From positions 1 through 64,000 of the forward strand of contig NZ_VRKN01000019.1 in the NCBI RefSeq assembly GCF_008080435.1: a stretch of DNA of 64,000 bases, written 5' to 3'. Below, in pieces: positions 42,044-54,163 of the stretch. The translations under genes were made by a program, and so were the position numbers. The notes below the pieces were generated by a model. That model was not told the DNA's origin. It saw only the letters and a list, made by a program, of their open reading frames with translations, and did no database searches. This DNA comes from Enterobacter asburiae (GTDB lineage Bacteria > Pseudomonadota > Gammaproteobacteria > Enterobacterales > Enterobacteriaceae). The number at the start of each line of letters is the position of its first letter. Within the stretch, counting starts at the first letter, position 1.

Positions 42044-42062
42044 AGTAAGCCCTCACTCATCA

Positions 42063-42078
42063 CTGGATAAGTATACAG
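42063..42078 (-). promoter_or_regulatory. LexA box of dinB
   Basis: CTG-N10-CAG as CTGGATAAGTATACAG, a strong match to CTGTN8ACAG, 20 bp before the dinB start. Confidence 0.9.
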
Positions 42079-42150
42079 TAAACAAGTGAGGATTGAGAAG
42101 TGTGCGTGTGAATCGTCGGGTGGCGGCTTCGCCTTACCCGACCTACAAGA

Positions 42151-42354
42151 CTAAATAATGCGTTGCCGATCGCGGGCCATTCTTTTTTTCCGCGCATCGC
42201 ACGGTTCCGGGCAGTCGCAGACCTTTTCCATCCCAATGGAGGAAATACCGCCGCAGCTGCCCTGAATGCTTTTCCGCTTAACGATCCAGCCTAACGACAT
42301 GCCGAAGATAACAAGCACAAAAACCACAAAGGTTGCCAGAAACGTCAGCATCAT
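42151..42354 (-). CDS. nqrM: Na+-NQR maturation protein NqrM
   Basis: A 67-residue protein with an N-terminal membrane segment (about 4-25) and a Cys cluster (SCGG, CDCPEPC) typical of NqrM (formerly DUF539). It is needed to place iron in the Na+-NQR complex. It directly follows nqrF with a 1-nt overlap, the usual end of the operon. Confidence 0.9.
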   Translation of the reverse strand: MMLTFLATFVVFVLVIFGMSLGWIVKRKSIQGSCGGISSIGMEKVCDCPEPCDARKKRMARDRQRII

Positions 42355-43577
42355 CAGCCTCCAAAATCATCGAGCATGATGTTCTCATCTTCAACGCCGA
42401 GATCTTTCAGCATCTTAATCACGGCGGCGTTCATCATCGGCGGACCACACATATAGAACTCGCAGTCCTCGGGCGCCGGGTGCTGTTTGAGGTAGTTTTC
42501 ATACAGCACGTTGTGGATGAACCCCGTATAGCCCGTCCAGTTATCTTCCGGCTGGGGATCGGAAAGCGCAACGTGGAAGGTAAAGTTCGGGTTTTCACGC
42601 GCCAGCTGTTCAAACTCATCATCATAGAACATCTCGCGCAGCGAGCGCGCTCCGTACCAGAAGCTGATCTTACGCTGGCTTCCCAACCGCTTGAGCTGAT
42701 CAAAGATGTGCGAGCGCATCGGGGCCATACCGGCACCGCCACCGATAAAGACCATTTCCGCGTCGGTATCTTTCGCGAAGAACTCCCCGAACGGACCGGA
42801 GATGGTCACCTTATCTCCCGCCTTCAGAGACCAGATGTATGACGACATCACGCCCGGCGGTGCATCCGGCACATTCGGTGGCGGTGTGGCGATACGCACG
42901 TTGAGCATGATAATGCCCTTCTCTTCCGGGTAGTTGGCCATTGAGTAGGCACGCAGCGTCGGCTCTTTTACCTCTGATACAAAACGGAAGAGATTGAATT
43001 TGTCCCAGTCAGTGCGGTACTCATCCGGCACGTCGAAGTCCGCATAGGCCACGGTATGCTCAGGACACTCAATCTGAATGTATCCCCCGGCGCGGAACGG
43101 AACATCTTCCCCGTCCGGCACTCGCAGCTTCAGCTCTTTAATAAAGGTGGCTTTGTTATCATTAGAGATAACCTCGCACTCCCATTTTTTCACGCCGAAG
43201 ATCTCTTCCGGCAGCTCAATCTTCATGTTCTGACGCACCGCGACCTGGCAGGCCAGACGACAGCCCTCTTTTGCCTCACGCTTTGTGATATGCGCCAGCT
43301 CGGTTGGCAGAATATCGCCACCGCCTTCTTTTACCGTCACGCGGCACTGCCCGCAGGAGCCGCCGCCGCCGCAGGCTGAGGAGACAAAAATCCCGTTGCC
43401 GGAGAGCGTGTTGAGCAGTTTGTCCCCCGCAGGCGTGCGGATCTGATTCTGCGGCTCGTCGTTAATATCAATCACCACGTCGCCGGAATTCACCAGCTTC
43501 GCGCGCGCCGCCAGAATTAATCCTGACAGCACCAGTACAATCAGCGTGAACATCACCACGCCAAGGATAATTTCCAT
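42354..43577 (-). CDS. nqrF: Na+-NQR subunit F
   Basis: A 407-residue subunit that takes electrons from NADH. It has an N-terminal membrane helix, a 2Fe-2S domain with C69, C75, C78 and C110, an FAD domain (RAYSMANYP) and a C-terminal NAD domain ([12 protein letters not shown] and FYMCGPPMM). It lies 10 nt after nqrE. Confidence 0.97.
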   Translation of the reverse strand: MEIILGVVMFTLIVLVLSGLILAARAKLVNSGDVVIDINDEPQNQIRTPAGDKLLNTLSGNGIFVSSACGGGGSCGQCRVTVKEGGGDILPTELAHITKREAKEGCRLACQVAVRQNMKIELPEEIFGVKKWECEVISNDNKATFIKELKLRVPDGEDVPFRAGGYIQIECPEHTVAYADFDVPDEYRTDWDKFNLFRFVSEVKEPTLRAYSMANYPEEKGIIMLNVRIATPPPNVPDAPPGVMSSYIWSLKAGDKVTISGPFGEFFAKDTDAEMVFIGGGAGMAPMRSHIFDQLKRLGSQRKISFWYGARSLREMFYDDEFEQLARENPNFTFHVALSDPQPEDNWTGYTGFIHNVLYENYLKQHPAPEDCEFYMCGPPMMNAAVIKMLKDLGVEDENIMLDDFGG

Positions 43578-43587
43578 CTGTTAGCCC

Positions 43588-44184
43588 TTATAGCTGCACA
43601 CCGGAGAAGGACATAAAGCCAAGCGCCATCAGCCCGGTGGTGATAAAGGTGATCCCTAAGCCACGCAGACCCGCAGGCACGTTGGCATATTTCATTTTCT
43701 CGCGGATCCCCGCCATGGTGACAATCGCCAGCATCCAGCCGATGCCGGAACCAAAACCGTACACCACGGATTCACTGAAGTTGTAATCACGCTGAACCAT
43801 AAACGAGACGCCACCGAAGATGGCGCAGTTCACCGCGATCAGCGGGAGGAAGATCCCCAGCGCGTTGTATAACGACGGGAAGTACTTATCGAGGATCATC
43901 TCCAGGATCTGCACCAGCGCCGCGATCACCCCGATAAAGGTGATGAAGTTCAGGAAGCTGAGATCAACCCCTTCCACCAGCGCGCCGTCCCGCAGCACAA
44001 AGTTGTACACCAGATTGTTAATCGGAACCGAAAGCCCCAACACAACGGTGACCGCCACGCCCAGGCCAAATGCCGTGGAGACCTTTTTAGACACGGCAAG
44101 GAACGTACACATGCCGAGGAAAAACGCGAGCGCCATGTTTTCAACAAACACCGCGCGCACAAACAAACTCAGGTAATGAGCCAT
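43588..44184 (-). CDS. nqrE: Na+-NQR subunit E
   Basis: A 198-residue polytopic membrane protein with six predicted helices and Cys residues in its first and central parts ([12 protein letters not shown] and NCAIFGGVS), which in homologues hold an iron centre with NqrD. It is part of the electron path across the membrane. Confidence 0.96.
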   Translation of the reverse strand: MAHYLSLFVRAVFVENMALAFFLGMCTFLAVSKKVSTAFGLGVAVTVVLGLSVPINNLVYNFVLRDGALVEGVDLSFLNFITFIGVIAALVQILEMILDKYFPSLYNALGIFLPLIAVNCAIFGGVSFMVQRDYNFSESVVYGFGSGIGWMLAIVTMAGIREKMKYANVPAGLRGLGITFITTGLMALGFMSFSGVQL

Positions 44185-44190
44185 CGTCGG

Positions 44191-44829
44191 TTACTCCTTT
44201 TCCTGCTGTTCTGGCTTCAGCGTACGAATCAGCCAGATCAACAAACCGATAATGAAAAATGCGCTAGGGGCCAGCAGGAACAGGCCGTTTGGCAGATACC
44301 ACCCGCCGTTTTGCACCGTGTCCAGCACCGTGATGCCAAACAGCTTGCCGCTGCCAATCAGCTCGCGCAGGAACCCTACGGTCAGCAGGATCACGCCGTA
44401 GCCCAGGCCGTTGCCGATACCGTCCATAAAGCTCGCCAGCGGCGGCATTTTCATGGCGTAGGCTTCCGCACGCCCCATGACGATACAGTTGGTGATGATC
44501 AGCCCGACAAACACCGAGAGCTGTTTGGAGGTTTCATAGGCGAAGGCGCGCAGCAGCTGATCGACCACGATCACCAGCGAGGCGATGATCGCCATCTGCA
44601 CGATGATCCTCACGCTGTTGGGAATGTGGTGGCGGATCATCGAGATAAACATGCTGGAGAACGCCGTGACGAGCGTGACCGCCAGCGTCATCACCACCGC
44701 CGTTTCCAGTTTGGTCGTCACCGCCAGAGCGGAACAGACGCCCAGCACCTGCAGCGTTATCGGGTTATTGGCGAGCAGTGGGCCAATGAGCACCTTTTTG
44801 ACTTCTTTCAGTTCACCGGTATCAGCCAT
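44191..44829 (-). CDS. nqrD: Na+-NQR subunit D
   Basis: A 212-residue membrane protein related to NqrE by duplication. LGVCSALAV and [11 protein letters not shown] mark the Cys positions that pair with NqrE. It overlaps nqrC by 8 nt. Confidence 0.96.
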   Translation of the reverse strand: MADTGELKEVKKVLIGPLLANNPITLQVLGVCSALAVTTKLETAVVMTLAVTLVTAFSSMFISMIRHHIPNSVRIIVQMAIIASLVIVVDQLLRAFAYETSKQLSVFVGLIITNCIVMGRAEAYAMKMPPLASFMDGIGNGLGYGVILLTVGFLRELIGSGKLFGITVLDTVQNGGWYLPNGLFLLAPSAFFIIGLLIWLIRTLKPEQQEKE

Positions 44830-45616
44830 TGTTCAGCGCTCCTTCACGTACGTTTTTCAGGAAAGGACCAAAGCCCAGCTCGCCCATCCAGAAATCAAAA
44901 CTGTGCTGCACCCCTTTTGAGGTGAGCGTGGCGCCGGAAAGCCCGTCAACGGCGAAGTCGTCACCGGGACGTGCCGCCCCTTTCATCACCTTCAGCGCAG
45001 GCAGACCGTTATCGTCGAGCACTTTCTTGCCGACAAACTGTGCCCGCCAGTTAGGGTTCTCAACTTCGCCACCCAGCCCCGGCGTTTCGCCCTGGTCGTA
45101 ATACGTAATGCCTTTTACCGTGCGACCATCCGTATCCAGTGCCACAAAGGCATACATCATTGACCACAGCCCGTTACCGTAAATAGGCAGTACTACTTCC
45201 TGAATGCGTTTTTGGGGATCGCGAACCAGATAGATTTCGGCCAGGTTGCTGCGACGCTTAATCCCGGCAGGATCTTGCGATGCCTCCAGCGTCAGGCTCA
45301 TCTGCGGATCTTTCAGCGCCAGCGCCTGGTTGAATGTTGCCGGGTCTTTATCCAGCAGCTCACCCGTTTTTAAATCCACCAGCCGTGGAGTAATGCGTTC
45401 AGCAAACACGTCGGCGACGTCGTCCTTCGTCATGCCTTCCTGCATCAGCCCGGCGACGGCCAGGATGTTGCGCTGTTTATCCAGCGCGCGTTGCTCCTGC
45501 TGCAGGGGTTTTAACCCCACGGCAGAACCGGCCACGACAATAGAACAGACCAGACAGAGCACCAGCACCACCAGCAGCGTTTTGCTGATGCTGTCATTAT
45601 TTTTAACTTCAGCCAC
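44822..45616 (-). CDS. nqrC: Na+-NQR subunit C
   Basis: A 264-residue subunit with one N-terminal membrane helix and a periplasmic FMN domain. The SGAT motif has T230 as the covalent FMN acceptor, attached by ApbE. The start is GTG at 45616, with GGAGG 7 nt upstream and an 8-nt overlap with nqrB. An earlier in-frame Met would add an unrelated segment. Confidence 0.95.
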   Translation of the reverse strand: MAEVKNNDSISKTLLVVLVLCLVCSIVVAGSAVGLKPLQQEQRALDKQRNILAVAGLMQEGMTKDDVADVFAERITPRLVDLKTGELLDKDPATFNQALALKDPQMSLTLEASQDPAGIKRRSNLAEIYLVRDPQKRIQEVVLPIYGNGLWSMMYAFVALDTDGRTVKGITYYDQGETPGLGGEVENPNWRAQFVGKKVLDDNGLPALKVMKGAARPGDDFAVDGLSGATLTSKGVQHSFDFWMGELGFGPFLKNVREGALNNG

Positions 45617-46844
45617 GCGCCTTCCTCCGCTTGATATTGGCCCGCACCACCAGGTAATCGAAGAGTGGCGCAAACAGATTGGCAAACAAAATGGCCAACA
45701 TCATCCCTTCCGGATACGCTGGGTTGACCACGCGGATCAGAACGCACATCGCGCCAATGAGCACGCCATAGCTCCATTTACCTTTGTCAGTAAACGAGGC
45801 CGAGACGGGGTCCGTCGCCATGAACATCATGCCGAACGCGAAGCCACCCAGCACCAGATGCCAGTACCAGGGCATGGAGAACATCGGGTTGGTGGTCGAA
45901 CCGATAACGTTGAACAGGGTGGCGGTCAGCACCATGCCGATCATCACGCCCGCAACAATCCGCCATGAGGCCACGCGACCGAAAAGAATGATCGCGCCGC
46001 CAAGCAAAATCATCAGCGTAGAGACTTCCCCGATGGAGCCAGGAATGTTGCCAATAAAGGCATCAAACCAGGTGACAGGCTGACCTGTCGCGTTGTTAAC
46101 CAGCGTTTCGCCGCCGTGTGCCGCCCACTGTGAAAGCGGCGTCGCGCCGGAAAAACCATCTGCCGCCGTCCAGACCAGGTCGCCCGAGATTTGCGCCGGA
46201 TAAGCAAAGAACAGAAACGCACGTCCTGCCAGCGCCGGGTTGAGGAAGTTCCGTCCGGTGCCGCCGAAGATCTCTTTGGCAATCACTACGCCGAAACTGA
46301 TGCCCAGCGCCGCCTGCCAGAGCGGCAGCGTCGGGGGAACAATCAGGGCAAACAGAATAGAGGTCACGAAGAAGCCTTCGTTGATCTCATGTTTACGGAT
46401 GATGGCAAACAGCACTTCCCAGAAGCCGCCCACGATAAAGACCGTGATGTAAATCGGCAGGAAGAAGACCGCGCCCAGCGTCATCATGCTGACCCAGCCA
46501 GCATCAGCGGCAAAGCTGACGCCCAGCGACTGCGCCAGACGATAGTGCCAGTCAGACTGAATCACCTGCGCCAACTGCTGCGCATCATACATATGGTGCA
46601 GCGCAGGAATGGTCTGCAGGCCGACGTTGTACATTCCCCAGAACATCGCCGGGAAGACGGCAAACCACACCAGAATCATCATTCGCTTCAGATCGATGGC
46701 ATCGCGAACGTGTGCCGCGCCTTTCGTCACCAGACCTGGCGTGTAGAAAATGGTGGTCGTCGCTTCATACAGCGGGTAATACTTTTTGAGCTTCCCTTCG
46801 GTAAAGTGCGGCTCAATTTTTTCAAAGAGATGTTTTAAGCCCAT
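45609..46844 (-). CDS. nqrB: Na+-NQR subunit B
   Basis: A 411-residue membrane subunit with about ten helices, covalent FMN at T235 ([10 protein letters not shown]) and the ubiquinone site region. It is the main sodium channel part of the pump. It lies 3 nt after nqrA. Confidence 0.97.
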   Translation of the reverse strand: MGLKHLFEKIEPHFTEGKLKKYYPLYEATTTIFYTPGLVTKGAAHVRDAIDLKRMMILVWFAVFPAMFWGMYNVGLQTIPALHHMYDAQQLAQVIQSDWHYRLAQSLGVSFAADAGWVSMMTLGAVFFLPIYITVFIVGGFWEVLFAIIRKHEINEGFFVTSILFALIVPPTLPLWQAALGISFGVVIAKEIFGGTGRNFLNPALAGRAFLFFAYPAQISGDLVWTAADGFSGATPLSQWAAHGGETLVNNATGQPVTWFDAFIGNIPGSIGEVSTLMILLGGAIILFGRVASWRIVAGVMIGMVLTATLFNVIGSTTNPMFSMPWYWHLVLGGFAFGMMFMATDPVSASFTDKGKWSYGVLIGAMCVLIRVVNPAYPEGMMLAILFANLFAPLFDYLVVRANIKRRKARG

Positions 46845-46847
46845 CGG

Positions 46848-48191
46848 TTATCCTTCCTGCTCAATGCGGGTTAACACCTCGCGCAATACCGGTCCATATT
46901 CGTATTTGCCCGGACAAACATAGGTACAGAGCGCCAGATCTTCTTCATCCAGCTCCAGACAGCCCAGCGCCTGCGCGCTGTCGGTATCACCGGCGAGCAG
47001 ATCGCGCAGCAGCAGGGTCGGCAGAATATCCAGCGGCATGACGCGCTCGTAGTTACCAATCGGGACCATGGCGCGCTCACCGCCGTGCGTGCTGGTCGAG
47101 AAGCTAAACAGCTTATTACGCAGGAAATGGCCCAACGTGGTGCGGGTGACGGAGTATTTTTCTGCACCTGGCAGAACCCAGCCAAACAGCTCTTTTTCAC
47201 GCCCTTCCTGCACAATGCTGACCTGCAAATGGAAACGTCCCAGGTACGCGTGCGCGTGTACAGCATGGCGGCCGCTGAGGACCGAACCGGAAATCAGGCG
47301 GTTTTCACCCTCTTTTGTTTCCCCCACCAGCAGTTCATTGATGTCTGCACCCAGAAGCGTCTTTACCAGGCGCGGGTTTGCAGCCTGTGGCCCGCCGATG
47401 GCGACGATCCGTTCAGCGCAGAGTTCACCCGTAGTAAAAAGCTTACCGATGGCGATGACGTCCTGATAATTAAGATGCCAGACCCGTTTCGTCAGGCTTA
47501 CCGGCTCAAGGAAATGGATGTGCGTCCCGGCCAGACCCGCCGGATGTGGACCAGCAAACTCATTAAACGTGACCTGCCCCTGAGTATGCCCGCCGAGCTT
47601 GCCGCCGCCGGCCTGGCAAACGTGCACTTTCCCCGACGTCAGGCGGGTTAAAACGGTCAGTCCGGCATCAAAGGCTTTGCGCTGCGCCAGGATAACCGGT
47701 TGCGGGTCCACGCTAAGCGGATTGGTGTCGATTGCCGTGACGAAAATCGCGGCCGGTTCCGTACCCGGAACAGGGGATTTGCTGAAGGGACGTGTACGAA
47801 GCGCGGTCCATAAACCGGACGCCAGCAGTTGAGCCTGAACGGCGTCACGGTTCAGCGACGCGAGTTCTGCGGCGTCGTAATGGGCAAATTCACGCTGTTC
47901 ATCACCTTCAATGCGGATAACCACCGACTGCAGAACGCGCCGCTCACCACGGTTGATCGCCACAACGGTGCCGCTCGCGGGGGCCGTGAACATCACGCCG
48001 GGATTTTTTTTGTCCTCAAAGAGCGCCTGTCCTTTGATAACGCGATCGCCCTCCTGTACCAGCATTGAAGGACGCATTCCCAGGTAGTCGTCGCCCAAAA
48101 TGGCGACATGACGGACACTTACGCCTGTCGAAACGTGCTGCGCTGGCACGCCTGCAATCGGCAGATTAAGTCCTTTTTTAATTTTAAACAT
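46848..48191 (-). CDS. nqrA: Na+-NQR subunit A
   Basis: A 447-residue peripheral subunit starting [16 protein letters not shown], the standard N-terminus. The start at 48191 lacks a strong ribosome site, but earlier codons add unrelated sequence. It is the first gene of nqrABCDEF-nqrM. The 298-bp gap to dpaA holds divergent promoters and no gene. Confidence 0.96.
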   Translation of the reverse strand: MFKIKKGLNLPIAGVPAQHVSTGVSVRHVAILGDDYLGMRPSMLVQEGDRVIKGQALFEDKKNPGVMFTAPASGTVVAINRGERRVLQSVVIRIEGDEQREFAHYDAAELASLNRDAVQAQLLASGLWTALRTRPFSKSPVPGTEPAAIFVTAIDTNPLSVDPQPVILAQRKAFDAGLTVLTRLTSGKVHVCQAGGGKLGGHTQGQVTFNEFAGPHPAGLAGTHIHFLEPVSLTKRVWHLNYQDVIAIGKLFTTGELCAERIVAIGGPQAANPRLVKTLLGADINELLVGETKEGENRLISGSVLSGRHAVHAHAYLGRFHLQVSIVQEGREKELFGWVLPGAEKYSVTRTTLGHFLRNKLFSFSTSTHGGERAMVPIGNYERVMPLDILPTLLLRDLLAGDTDSAQALGCLELDEEDLALCTYVCPGKYEYGPVLREVLTRIEQEG

Positions 48192-48489
48192 GTGGTTAGC
48201 AGGTTTCCATGAACAACAATCCAGTGGGTGCGAAGTGTAACATTTTCCACTTCTCGCGGGCAGGGAATCCGCCGTCGCGCGCGCCAAATTGCGAGCTAAT
48301 GCGCAAAGTTCCTGGAGCCATCGCAATTTTGATGGTTTATAAAGTAAAACTAATTTGTAAACTCACCGCCCGGCTCTTGCGAAAATCTATAGCGGTGCTA
48401 ATGTGAGCGCTCCTAACAGAATAATCTGATTTCGGGTCTCTTTTGCCGTCCTGGCAAGTTGGTCATGGTTTTATCAAGGAACTAGTAGT

Positions 48490-49230
48490 ATGCGTAAAAT
48501 CGCATTGTTCATTGCGATGCTTCTGATACCGTGCATGTCGTTTGCCGGACTGCTCAGCAGTAATAGCTCAACGACACCGGTCAGCAAGGAATATAAACAG
48601 CAGTTAATGGGATCGCCGGTTTATATTCAAATCTTCAAGGAAGAACGCACTCTCGATCTGTTTGTGAAAATGGGCGAGACATATCAGCTGCTTGATAGTT
48701 ACAAAATTTGTAACTACTCCGGCGGGCTGGGCCCAAAACAACGTCAGGGCGATTTCAAAAGTCCGGAAGGGTTCTACAACGTTCAGCGCAGCCAGCTCAA
48801 GCCTGACAGCCGCTTCTATAAAGCCATTAACATCGGCTTCCCGAATGCCTATGACCGTGCACACGGTTATGAAGGTAAATATCTGATGATCCACGGTGCC
48901 TGCGTGTCTATCGGCTGTTATGCGATGACCGACTCCGGCATTGATGAGATTTTCCAGTTCGTGACGGGCGCGCTGGTCTTTGGGCAGCCTAACGTACAGG
49001 TCAGCATCTATCCGTTCCGCATGACGGATGCCAACATGGCGCGTCACAAGTACTCATACTACGCGGATTTCTGGAAACAACTGAAGCCAGGTTACGACTA
49101 CTTTGAGCAGACCCACAAGCCACCTATGGTCTCTATCGTAGATGGCCGTTACGTGGTCAGCAAACCGCTGAGCCACGAAGTCGTCCATCCACAACTGGCG
49201 TCAAATTACACGGTCCCCGAGACAAAATAG
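48490..49230 (+). CDS. dpaA: L,D-transpeptidase-family peptidoglycan amidase DpaA
   Basis: A 246-residue protein (E. coli YafK/LdtF length) with a signal peptide (about 1-19) and a YkuD domain with [10 protein letters not shown]135 and catalytic C143. In E. coli this enzyme removes Braun lipoprotein from peptidoglycan. Its 3' end overlaps that of the convergent yafJ by 30 bp. Confidence 0.92.
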   Translation: MRKIALFIAMLLIPCMSFAGLLSSNSSTTPVSKEYKQQLMGSPVYIQIFKEERTLDLFVKMGETYQLLDSYKICNYSGGLGPKQRQGDFKSPEGFYNVQRSQLKPDSRFYKAINIGFPNAYDRAHGYEGKYLMIHGACVSIGCYAMTDSGIDEIFQFVTGALVFGQPNVQVSIYPFRMTDANMARHKYSYYADFWKQLKPGYDYFEQTHKPPMVSIVDGRYVVSKPLSHEVVHPQLASNYTVPETK

Positions 49231-49968
49231 CACCCACTCGCCTGGCATAATCTTTTGCCAGGTTTCGTTGCCCGTCAGCGGCTGCGTTGCGATAACAGTG
49301 ACCACATCGTTCGGTGTGGTCTCCTTCTGAAAGTCTATCTCAACATCCTGATCGAGCAGCGTCGCAACGCCAAACGGCGCACGGCGGGTGATCCAGAACA
49401 GATTCGTCGAGCAGAACGCCATCACATAGCGGCCGTCAGAGAGCAGCATGTTGAACACGCCTTTTTCGCGTAGCTCCGACGCCAGCGTCGCGATGTATTT
49501 GAACACGGCAGCCATGTTGCCGGGCGTGCGGGGATAGCGCTCCGTCAGCTTGTGCAGCAGCCAGCAGAAGGCTTTTTCGCTGTCCGTTTCGCCGACCGGG
49601 CGGAAATTGCCCGTCTCCAGCGACTTATAGCCCGTGAGTTGCCCGTTGTGCGCGTAGGTCCAGTTACGACCCCACAGTTCACGGGTAAACGGATGGGTAT
49701 TTTCCAGCGCCACTTCGCCACGGTTAGCCTGACGGATGTGGGCGATCACCGAGCGGGACTTGATGGGGTAATCCTGCACCAGTTTGGCAATCGGTGAGTT
49801 AAAGCTGGGCTGTGGATCTTTGAACGTGCGACACCCTTTGCCTTCGTAGAAGGTGATGCCCCAGCCGTCTTTATGCGGCCCGGTTCCTCCACCGCGCTGA
49901 ACCAGCCCGGTGAAACTAAAGCAGATATCGGTTGGCACATTGGCGCTCATCCCGAGCAGTTCGCACAT
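49201..49968 (-). CDS. yafJ: Class II glutamine amidotransferase family protein YafJ
   Basis: A 255-residue protein starting [12 protein letters not shown], where Cys2 becomes the N-terminal nucleophile after Met removal. The start at 49968 is set by this motif. Conserved [18 protein letters not shown] and [10 protein letters not shown] are seen. Family members release ammonia from glutamine, but the YafJ substrate is not known. It is 19 nt downstream of the 3' end of the gmhA gap region, in the same direction. Confidence 0.9.
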   Translation of the reverse strand: MCELLGMSANVPTDICFSFTGLVQRGGGTGPHKDGWGITFYEGKGCRTFKDPQPSFNSPIAKLVQDYPIKSRSVIAHIRQANRGEVALENTHPFTRELWGRNWTYAHNGQLTGYKSLETGNFRPVGETDSEKAFCWLLHKLTERYPRTPGNMAAVFKYIATLASELREKGVFNMLLSDGRYVMAFCSTNLFWITRRAPFGVATLLDQDVEIDFQKETTPNDVVTVIATQPLTGNETWQKIMPGEWVLFCLGDRVI

Positions 49969-50014
49969 ACAACACCTCCACAACAGCGGGGGCAATCATG
50001 CCCCCAGCGAAGTC

Positions 50015-50593
50015 TTACTTAACCATCTCTTTTTCAATCAACTGGATCAGGATGTGGATCACTTTGATGTGAATTTCCTGAATTCGGTCAGCATAACCGA
50101 AGTGCGGAACGCGAATTTCGACATCCGCTGTACCGTCCATCTTACCGCCATCTTTCCCGGTCAGGGTGATGACTTTCATCCCTTTTTCACGCGCGGCGGC
50201 GATCGCTTTGATCACGTTGCCGGAGTTGCCGGAGGTAGAAATCCCCAGCAGCACGTCGCCTTCACGGCCTACCGCTTCAACGTAGCGGGAGAAGATGTGG
50301 TCGTAACCGAAGTCGTTGCCTACGCAGGAGATGTGGCTCACGTCGGAAATCGCAATCGCCGGGTAACCCGGGCGGTTTTCGCGATAGCGTCCGGTCAGCT
50401 CTTCTGCGAAGTGCATAGCGTCACAGTGGGAACCGCCGTTACCGCAGGAAAGCACTTTGCCACCGGCTTTGAAACTGTCGGCCAGCAGGACCGCTGCGCG
50501 CTGAATAGCGTGAATATTGGCATCATCTTTCAGAAAGTTCGCCAGCGTTTCCGCCGCTTCGTTCAGTTCGTTACGAATAAGATCCTGGTACAT
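50015..50593 (-). CDS. gmhA: Sedoheptulose 7-phosphate isomerase
   Basis: A 192-residue SIS-domain enzyme, the E. coli length, that starts heptose synthesis for LPS core. Key stretches are [22 protein letters not shown] and [13 protein letters not shown]. It is also called lpcA. It is divergent from fadE. Confidence 0.96.
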   Translation of the reverse strand: MYQDLIRNELNEAAETLANFLKDDANIHAIQRAAVLLADSFKAGGKVLSCGNGGSHCDAMHFAEELTGRYRENRPGYPAIAISDVSHISCVGNDFGYDHIFSRYVEAVGREGDVLLGISTSGNSGNVIKAIAAAREKGMKVITLTGKDGGKMDGTADVEIRVPHFGYADRIQEIHIKVIHILIQLIEKEMVK

Positions 50594-50793
50594 GAGGATA
50601 ATCCTTCAGTATTGATGAAATAACACAGTGGAGTGTACCGGATAGCGGGAAAAGCGAGAAGCTAAAGCCATGCGAATCGTCCGGCGTTTTGATTTTTTGT
50701 GCCGGCTAAAACACGAACAATGTGAACCAGGTTGTAATTATTTTGTAAACACATTGCTAAAGGAATTCACATCAACTACAACCATATCATCAC

Positions 50794-50810
50794 AAGTGGT
50801 CAGACCTCCT
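50794..50810. promoter_or_regulatory. FadR box upstream of fadE
   Basis: AAGTGGTCAGACCTCCT matches the FadR consensus ANCTGGTCNGACNNGNT at most positions, 22 bp before the fadE start. It implies repression in the absence of long-chain acyl-CoA. The rest of the 239-bp gmhA-fadE gap holds the two divergent promoters. Confidence 0.8.
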
Positions 50811-50832
50811 ACAAGCAAGGGAGCTTTTCTTT

Positions 50833-53277
50833 ATGATGATTTTGAGCATTCTCGCAACCGTTGTTCTGCTCGGTGTGTTGTTCTATCACCGGGTAAGTTT
50901 ATTCCTGAGCAGCCTGATTCTTCTGGTCTGGACGGCTGCGCTTGGCGTCGCAGGCCTCTGGAATATCTGGCTTTTAGTCCCTCTTGCCATCATTCTTCTG
51001 CCGTTTAACCTGGCCCCGATGCGTAAATCCATGATCTCTGCACCGGTGTTCAAAGGCTTCCGCAAAGTGATGCCACCCATGTCGCGTACTGAAAAAGAAG
51101 CGATTGATGCGGGCACCACCTGGTGGGAAGGCGACCTGTTCCAGGGCAATCCAGACTGGAAAAAGCTGCATAACTATCCGCAGCCGCGCCTGACCGCTGA
51201 AGAACAGGCCTTTATTGACGGCCCGGTGGAAGAAGCGTGCCGTATGGCGAATGACTTTGCCATTACCCATGAAATGGCCGACCTGCCGCCAGAGCTGTGG
51301 GCGTATCTGAAAGAACATCGCTTCTTCGCGATGATCATCAAGAAAGAGTACGGCGGTCTCGAATTCTCCGCTTACGCTCAGGCTCGCGTGCTGCAAAAGC
51401 TGGCGGGCGTCTCCGGCATCCTGGCGATTACCGTTGGTGTGCCTAACTCCTTAGGCCCGGGCGAACTGCTGCAGCATTACGGTACCGAAGAGCAGAAAGA
51501 TCACTACCTGCCGCGTCTGGCGCGTGGTCAGGAAATTCCGTGCTTCGCGCTGACCAGCCCGGAAGCGGGTTCTGATGCGGGCGCAATCCCGGATACCGGC
51601 GTGGTCTGCATGGGCGAGTGGCAGGGCGAACAGGTGCTGGGCATGCGCCTGACCTGGAACAAGCGTTATATCACCCTGGCGCCTATCGCCACCGTGCTGG
51701 GTCTGGCCTTTAAGCTCTCTGACCCGGAAAAACTGCTGGGCGGTGAAGAAGATCTGGGCATTACCTGTGCGCTGATCCCAACCTCTACCCCAGGCGTTGA
51801 AATTGGTCGTCGTCACTTCCCGCTGAACGTGCCGTTCCAGAACGGTCCGACCCGCGGTCAGGACATCTTTGTACCGATTGACTACATCATCGGCGGTCCG
51901 AAAATGGCCGGTCAGGGCTGGCGTATGCTGGTGGAGTGTCTGTCGGTGGGCCGCGGTATTACCCTGCCCTCGAACTCTACCGGTGGTCTGAAATCTGTGG
52001 CGATGGGGATTGGTGCCTACGCGCATATCCGTCGTCAGTTCAAAATTTCCATCGGCAAGATGGAAGGTATCGAAGAGCCGCTGGCGCGTATTGCGGGCAA
52101 CGCCTACGTGATGGACGCCGCTGCTTCTCTGATCACCTACGGCATTATGCTGGGCGAAAAACCGGCCGTGCTGTCTGCAATTGTGAAGTACCACTGTACC
52201 CACCGCGCGCAGCAGTCGATCATTGACGCGATGGATATCGCAGGCGGTAAAGGCATTATGCTCGGCGAAGGCAACTTCCTGGCGCGCGGCTATCAGGGCG
52301 CACCGATTGCCATCACCGTGGAAGGGGCCAACATCCTGACCCGCAGCATGATGATCTTCGGTCAGGGGGCGATTCGCTGCCATCCATACGTGCTGGAAGA
52401 GATGGCTGCCGCGCAGAACAACGACGTGGATGCCTTCGACAAGCTGCTGTTCAAACATATTGGTCACGTGGGCAGCAACAAGGTGCGCAGCTTCTGGCTG
52501 GGCCTGACGCGCGGTCTTACCAGCGCGACGCCGACCGGCGATGCGACCAAACGTTATTACCAGCATCTGAACCGACTGAGCGCCAACCTGGCTCTGCTGT
52601 CTGACGTTTCTATGGCGGTGCTGGGCGGAAGCCTGAAGCGTCGCGAACGTATCTCTGCCCGTCTGGGGGATGTACTGAGCCAGATCTTCCTGGCCTCTGC
52701 AGTCCTGAAACGTTACGACGACGAAGGTCGTCAGGAAGCGGATCTGCCGCTGGTGCACTGGGGCGTTCAGGATGCGATGTATCAGGCTGAACAGGCGATT
52801 GACGACCTGCTGGCAAACTTCCCGAACCGTTTCGTGGCGGGTGCCCTGCGCGTGGTGATATTCCCGACCGGCCGTCATCATTTTGCCCCATCCGATGTGC
52901 TGGACCACAAGGTGGCGAAGATCCTGCAGGTACCGAGCGCTACCCGTTCCCGTATCGGTCGTGGTCAGTATCTGACGCCGACGCCGCATAACCCGGTGGG
53001 TCTGCTGGAAGAGGCGCTGCTGGACGTGATGGCTGCCGATCCGATTCACCAGAAGATCTGTAAACAGCTGGGCAAAAACCTGCCGTTTACCCGTCTGGAC
53101 GAACTGGCAAAACAGGCGCTCGCCGGTGGTATTATCAATAAAGATGAAGCCGCTCTGCTGGTGAAAGCCGAAGAGAGCCGTCTGCGCAGTATTAACGTGG
53201 ATGATTTCGAACCGGACGAGCTGGCGACGCAGCCGGTAAAGCTGCCGGAGAAGCACCGCAAACCTGAAGCGGCATAA
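50833..53277 (+). CDS. fadE: Acyl-CoA dehydrogenase FadE
   Basis: An 814-residue membrane-associated enzyme, the same length as E. coli FadE. Two N-terminal hydrophobic helices (about 1-65), an acyl-CoA dehydrogenase core (about 100-550) and the long C-terminal extension are present. It does the first step of beta-oxidation. A FadR box precedes it. The ivy gene that follows fadE in E. coli is absent here. Confidence 0.97.
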   Translation: MMILSILATVVLLGVLFYHRVSLFLSSLILLVWTAALGVAGLWNIWLLVPLAIILLPFNLAPMRKSMISAPVFKGFRKVMPPMSRTEKEAIDAGTTWWEGDLFQGNPDWKKLHNYPQPRLTAEEQAFIDGPVEEACRMANDFAITHEMADLPPELWAYLKEHRFFAMIIKKEYGGLEFSAYAQARVLQKLAGVSGILAITVGVPNSLGPGELLQHYGTEEQKDHYLPRLARGQEIPCFALTSPEAGSDAGAIPDTGVVCMGEWQGEQVLGMRLTWNKRYITLAPIATVLGLAFKLSDPEKLLGGEEDLGITCALIPTSTPGVEIGRRHFPLNVPFQNGPTRGQDIFVPIDYIIGGPKMAGQGWRMLVECLSVGRGITLPSNSTGGLKSVAMGIGAYAHIRRQFKISIGKMEGIEEPLARIAGNAYVMDAAASLITYGIMLGEKPAVLSAIVKYHCTHRAQQSIIDAMDIAGGKGIMLGEGNFLARGYQGAPIAITVEGANILTRSMMIFGQGAIRCHPYVLEEMAAAQNNDVDAFDKLLFKHIGHVGSNKVRSFWLGLTRGLTSATPTGDATKRYYQHLNRLSANLALLSDVSMAVLGGSLKRRERISARLGDVLSQIFLASAVLKRYDDEGRQEADLPLVHWGVQDAMYQAEQAIDDLLANFPNRFVAGALRVVIFPTGRHHFAPSDVLDHKVAKILQVPSATRSRIGRGQYLTPTPHNPVGLLEEALLDVMAADPIHQKICKQLGKNLPFTRLDELAKQALAGGIINKDEAALLVKAEESRLRSINVDDFEPDELATQPVKLPEKHRKPEAA

Positions 53278-53294
53278 CGCGTTTCGCTTATACA

Positions 53295-53319
53295 AACCCC
53301 GCCTCGCGCGGGGTTTTTT
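53295..53319 (+). terminator. Terminator of fadE
   Basis: AACCCCGC/GCGGGGTT with a 5-nt loop and TTTT, 17 nt after the fadE stop. Confidence 0.85.
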
Positions 53320-53385
53320 ATTGCCACATTTTCTCGTTATGTCGTGCTACAGTGTCAAAAAGTGGTCGTTTGAGGAGTCTGAATT

Positions 53386-54156
53386 GTGCCTGGTCTGAAG
53401 ATTTCTATTTTGCAGCAACCTTTAGTGTGGATGGATGGCCCCGCCAACCTGCGCCACTTTGATCGTCAACTGGAAGAGATTACCGGGCGTGATGTGATTG
53501 TCCTGCCGGAGATGTTCACCACGGGTTTCGCCATGGAAGCGGCGAAACAGTCAATGCCGCAGGAAGAAGTGGTGACGTGGATGCATGCTAAAGCACAGCA
53601 GACCAACGCGCTGATCGCGGGTAGTGCCGCACTGCAAACGGAACGCGGGCCAGTGAACCGCTTCCTGCTGGTTGAGCCGGAAGGCAACGTGCATTTTTAC
53701 GATAAACGCCACCTGTTCCGCATGGCGGATGAGCATCATCACTATGAGGCGGGAAACGAGCGCGTGGTGTTCGAGTGGCGCGGCTGGCGTATTTTGCCGC
53801 TGGTCTGCTACGACCTGCGCTTCCCGGTGTGGTCGCGCAACCGCAACGATTACGACCTGGCGCTGTATGTCGCCAACTGGCCTGCGCCGCGCTCCCTGCA
53901 CTGGCAGTCGCTGCTGGTGGCGCGCGCGATTGAGAACCAGGCGTACGTGGTGGGCTGTAACCGCGTGGGAACGGACGGCAACGGGCATCACTACCGCGGC
54001 GACAGCCGGGTGGTGAACCCGCAGGGCGAGATCATTGCTACCGCCGAGCCGCATCAGGCGACGCGCATTGATGCCGAGCTGTCGTTGACGGCGCTGCAGG
54101 AGTACCGGGAGAAGTTTCCGGCATGGCAGGATGCGGATCCGTTTAGCATTGGGTGA
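53386..54156 (+). CDS. yafV: Omega-amidase YafV
   Basis: A 256-residue nitrilase-family enzyme with the catalytic triad E42, K107, C141 in the usual contexts (LPEMF, YDKRHL, LVCYDLRFP). It removes ammonia from alpha-ketoglutaramate and similar compounds. The start is GTG at 53386 with GAGGAG 8 nt upstream. Confidence 0.93.
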   Translation: MPGLKISILQQPLVWMDGPANLRHFDRQLEEITGRDVIVLPEMFTTGFAMEAAKQSMPQEEVVTWMHAKAQQTNALIAGSAALQTERGPVNRFLLVEPEGNVHFYDKRHLFRMADEHHHYEAGNERVVFEWRGWRILPLVCYDLRFPVWSRNRNDYDLALYVANWPAPRSLHWQSLLVARAIENQAYVVGCNRVGTDGNGHHYRGDSRVVNPQGEIIATAEPHQATRIDAELSLTALQEYREKFPAWQDADPFSIG

Positions 54157-54163
54157 AATTTTC

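Noticed and set aside
51451..53295. 614-codon frame antisense to fadE
   Set aside because: It mirrors the codon pattern of fadE on the other strand, has a His/Arg/Gln-rich composition and no ribosome site or family.
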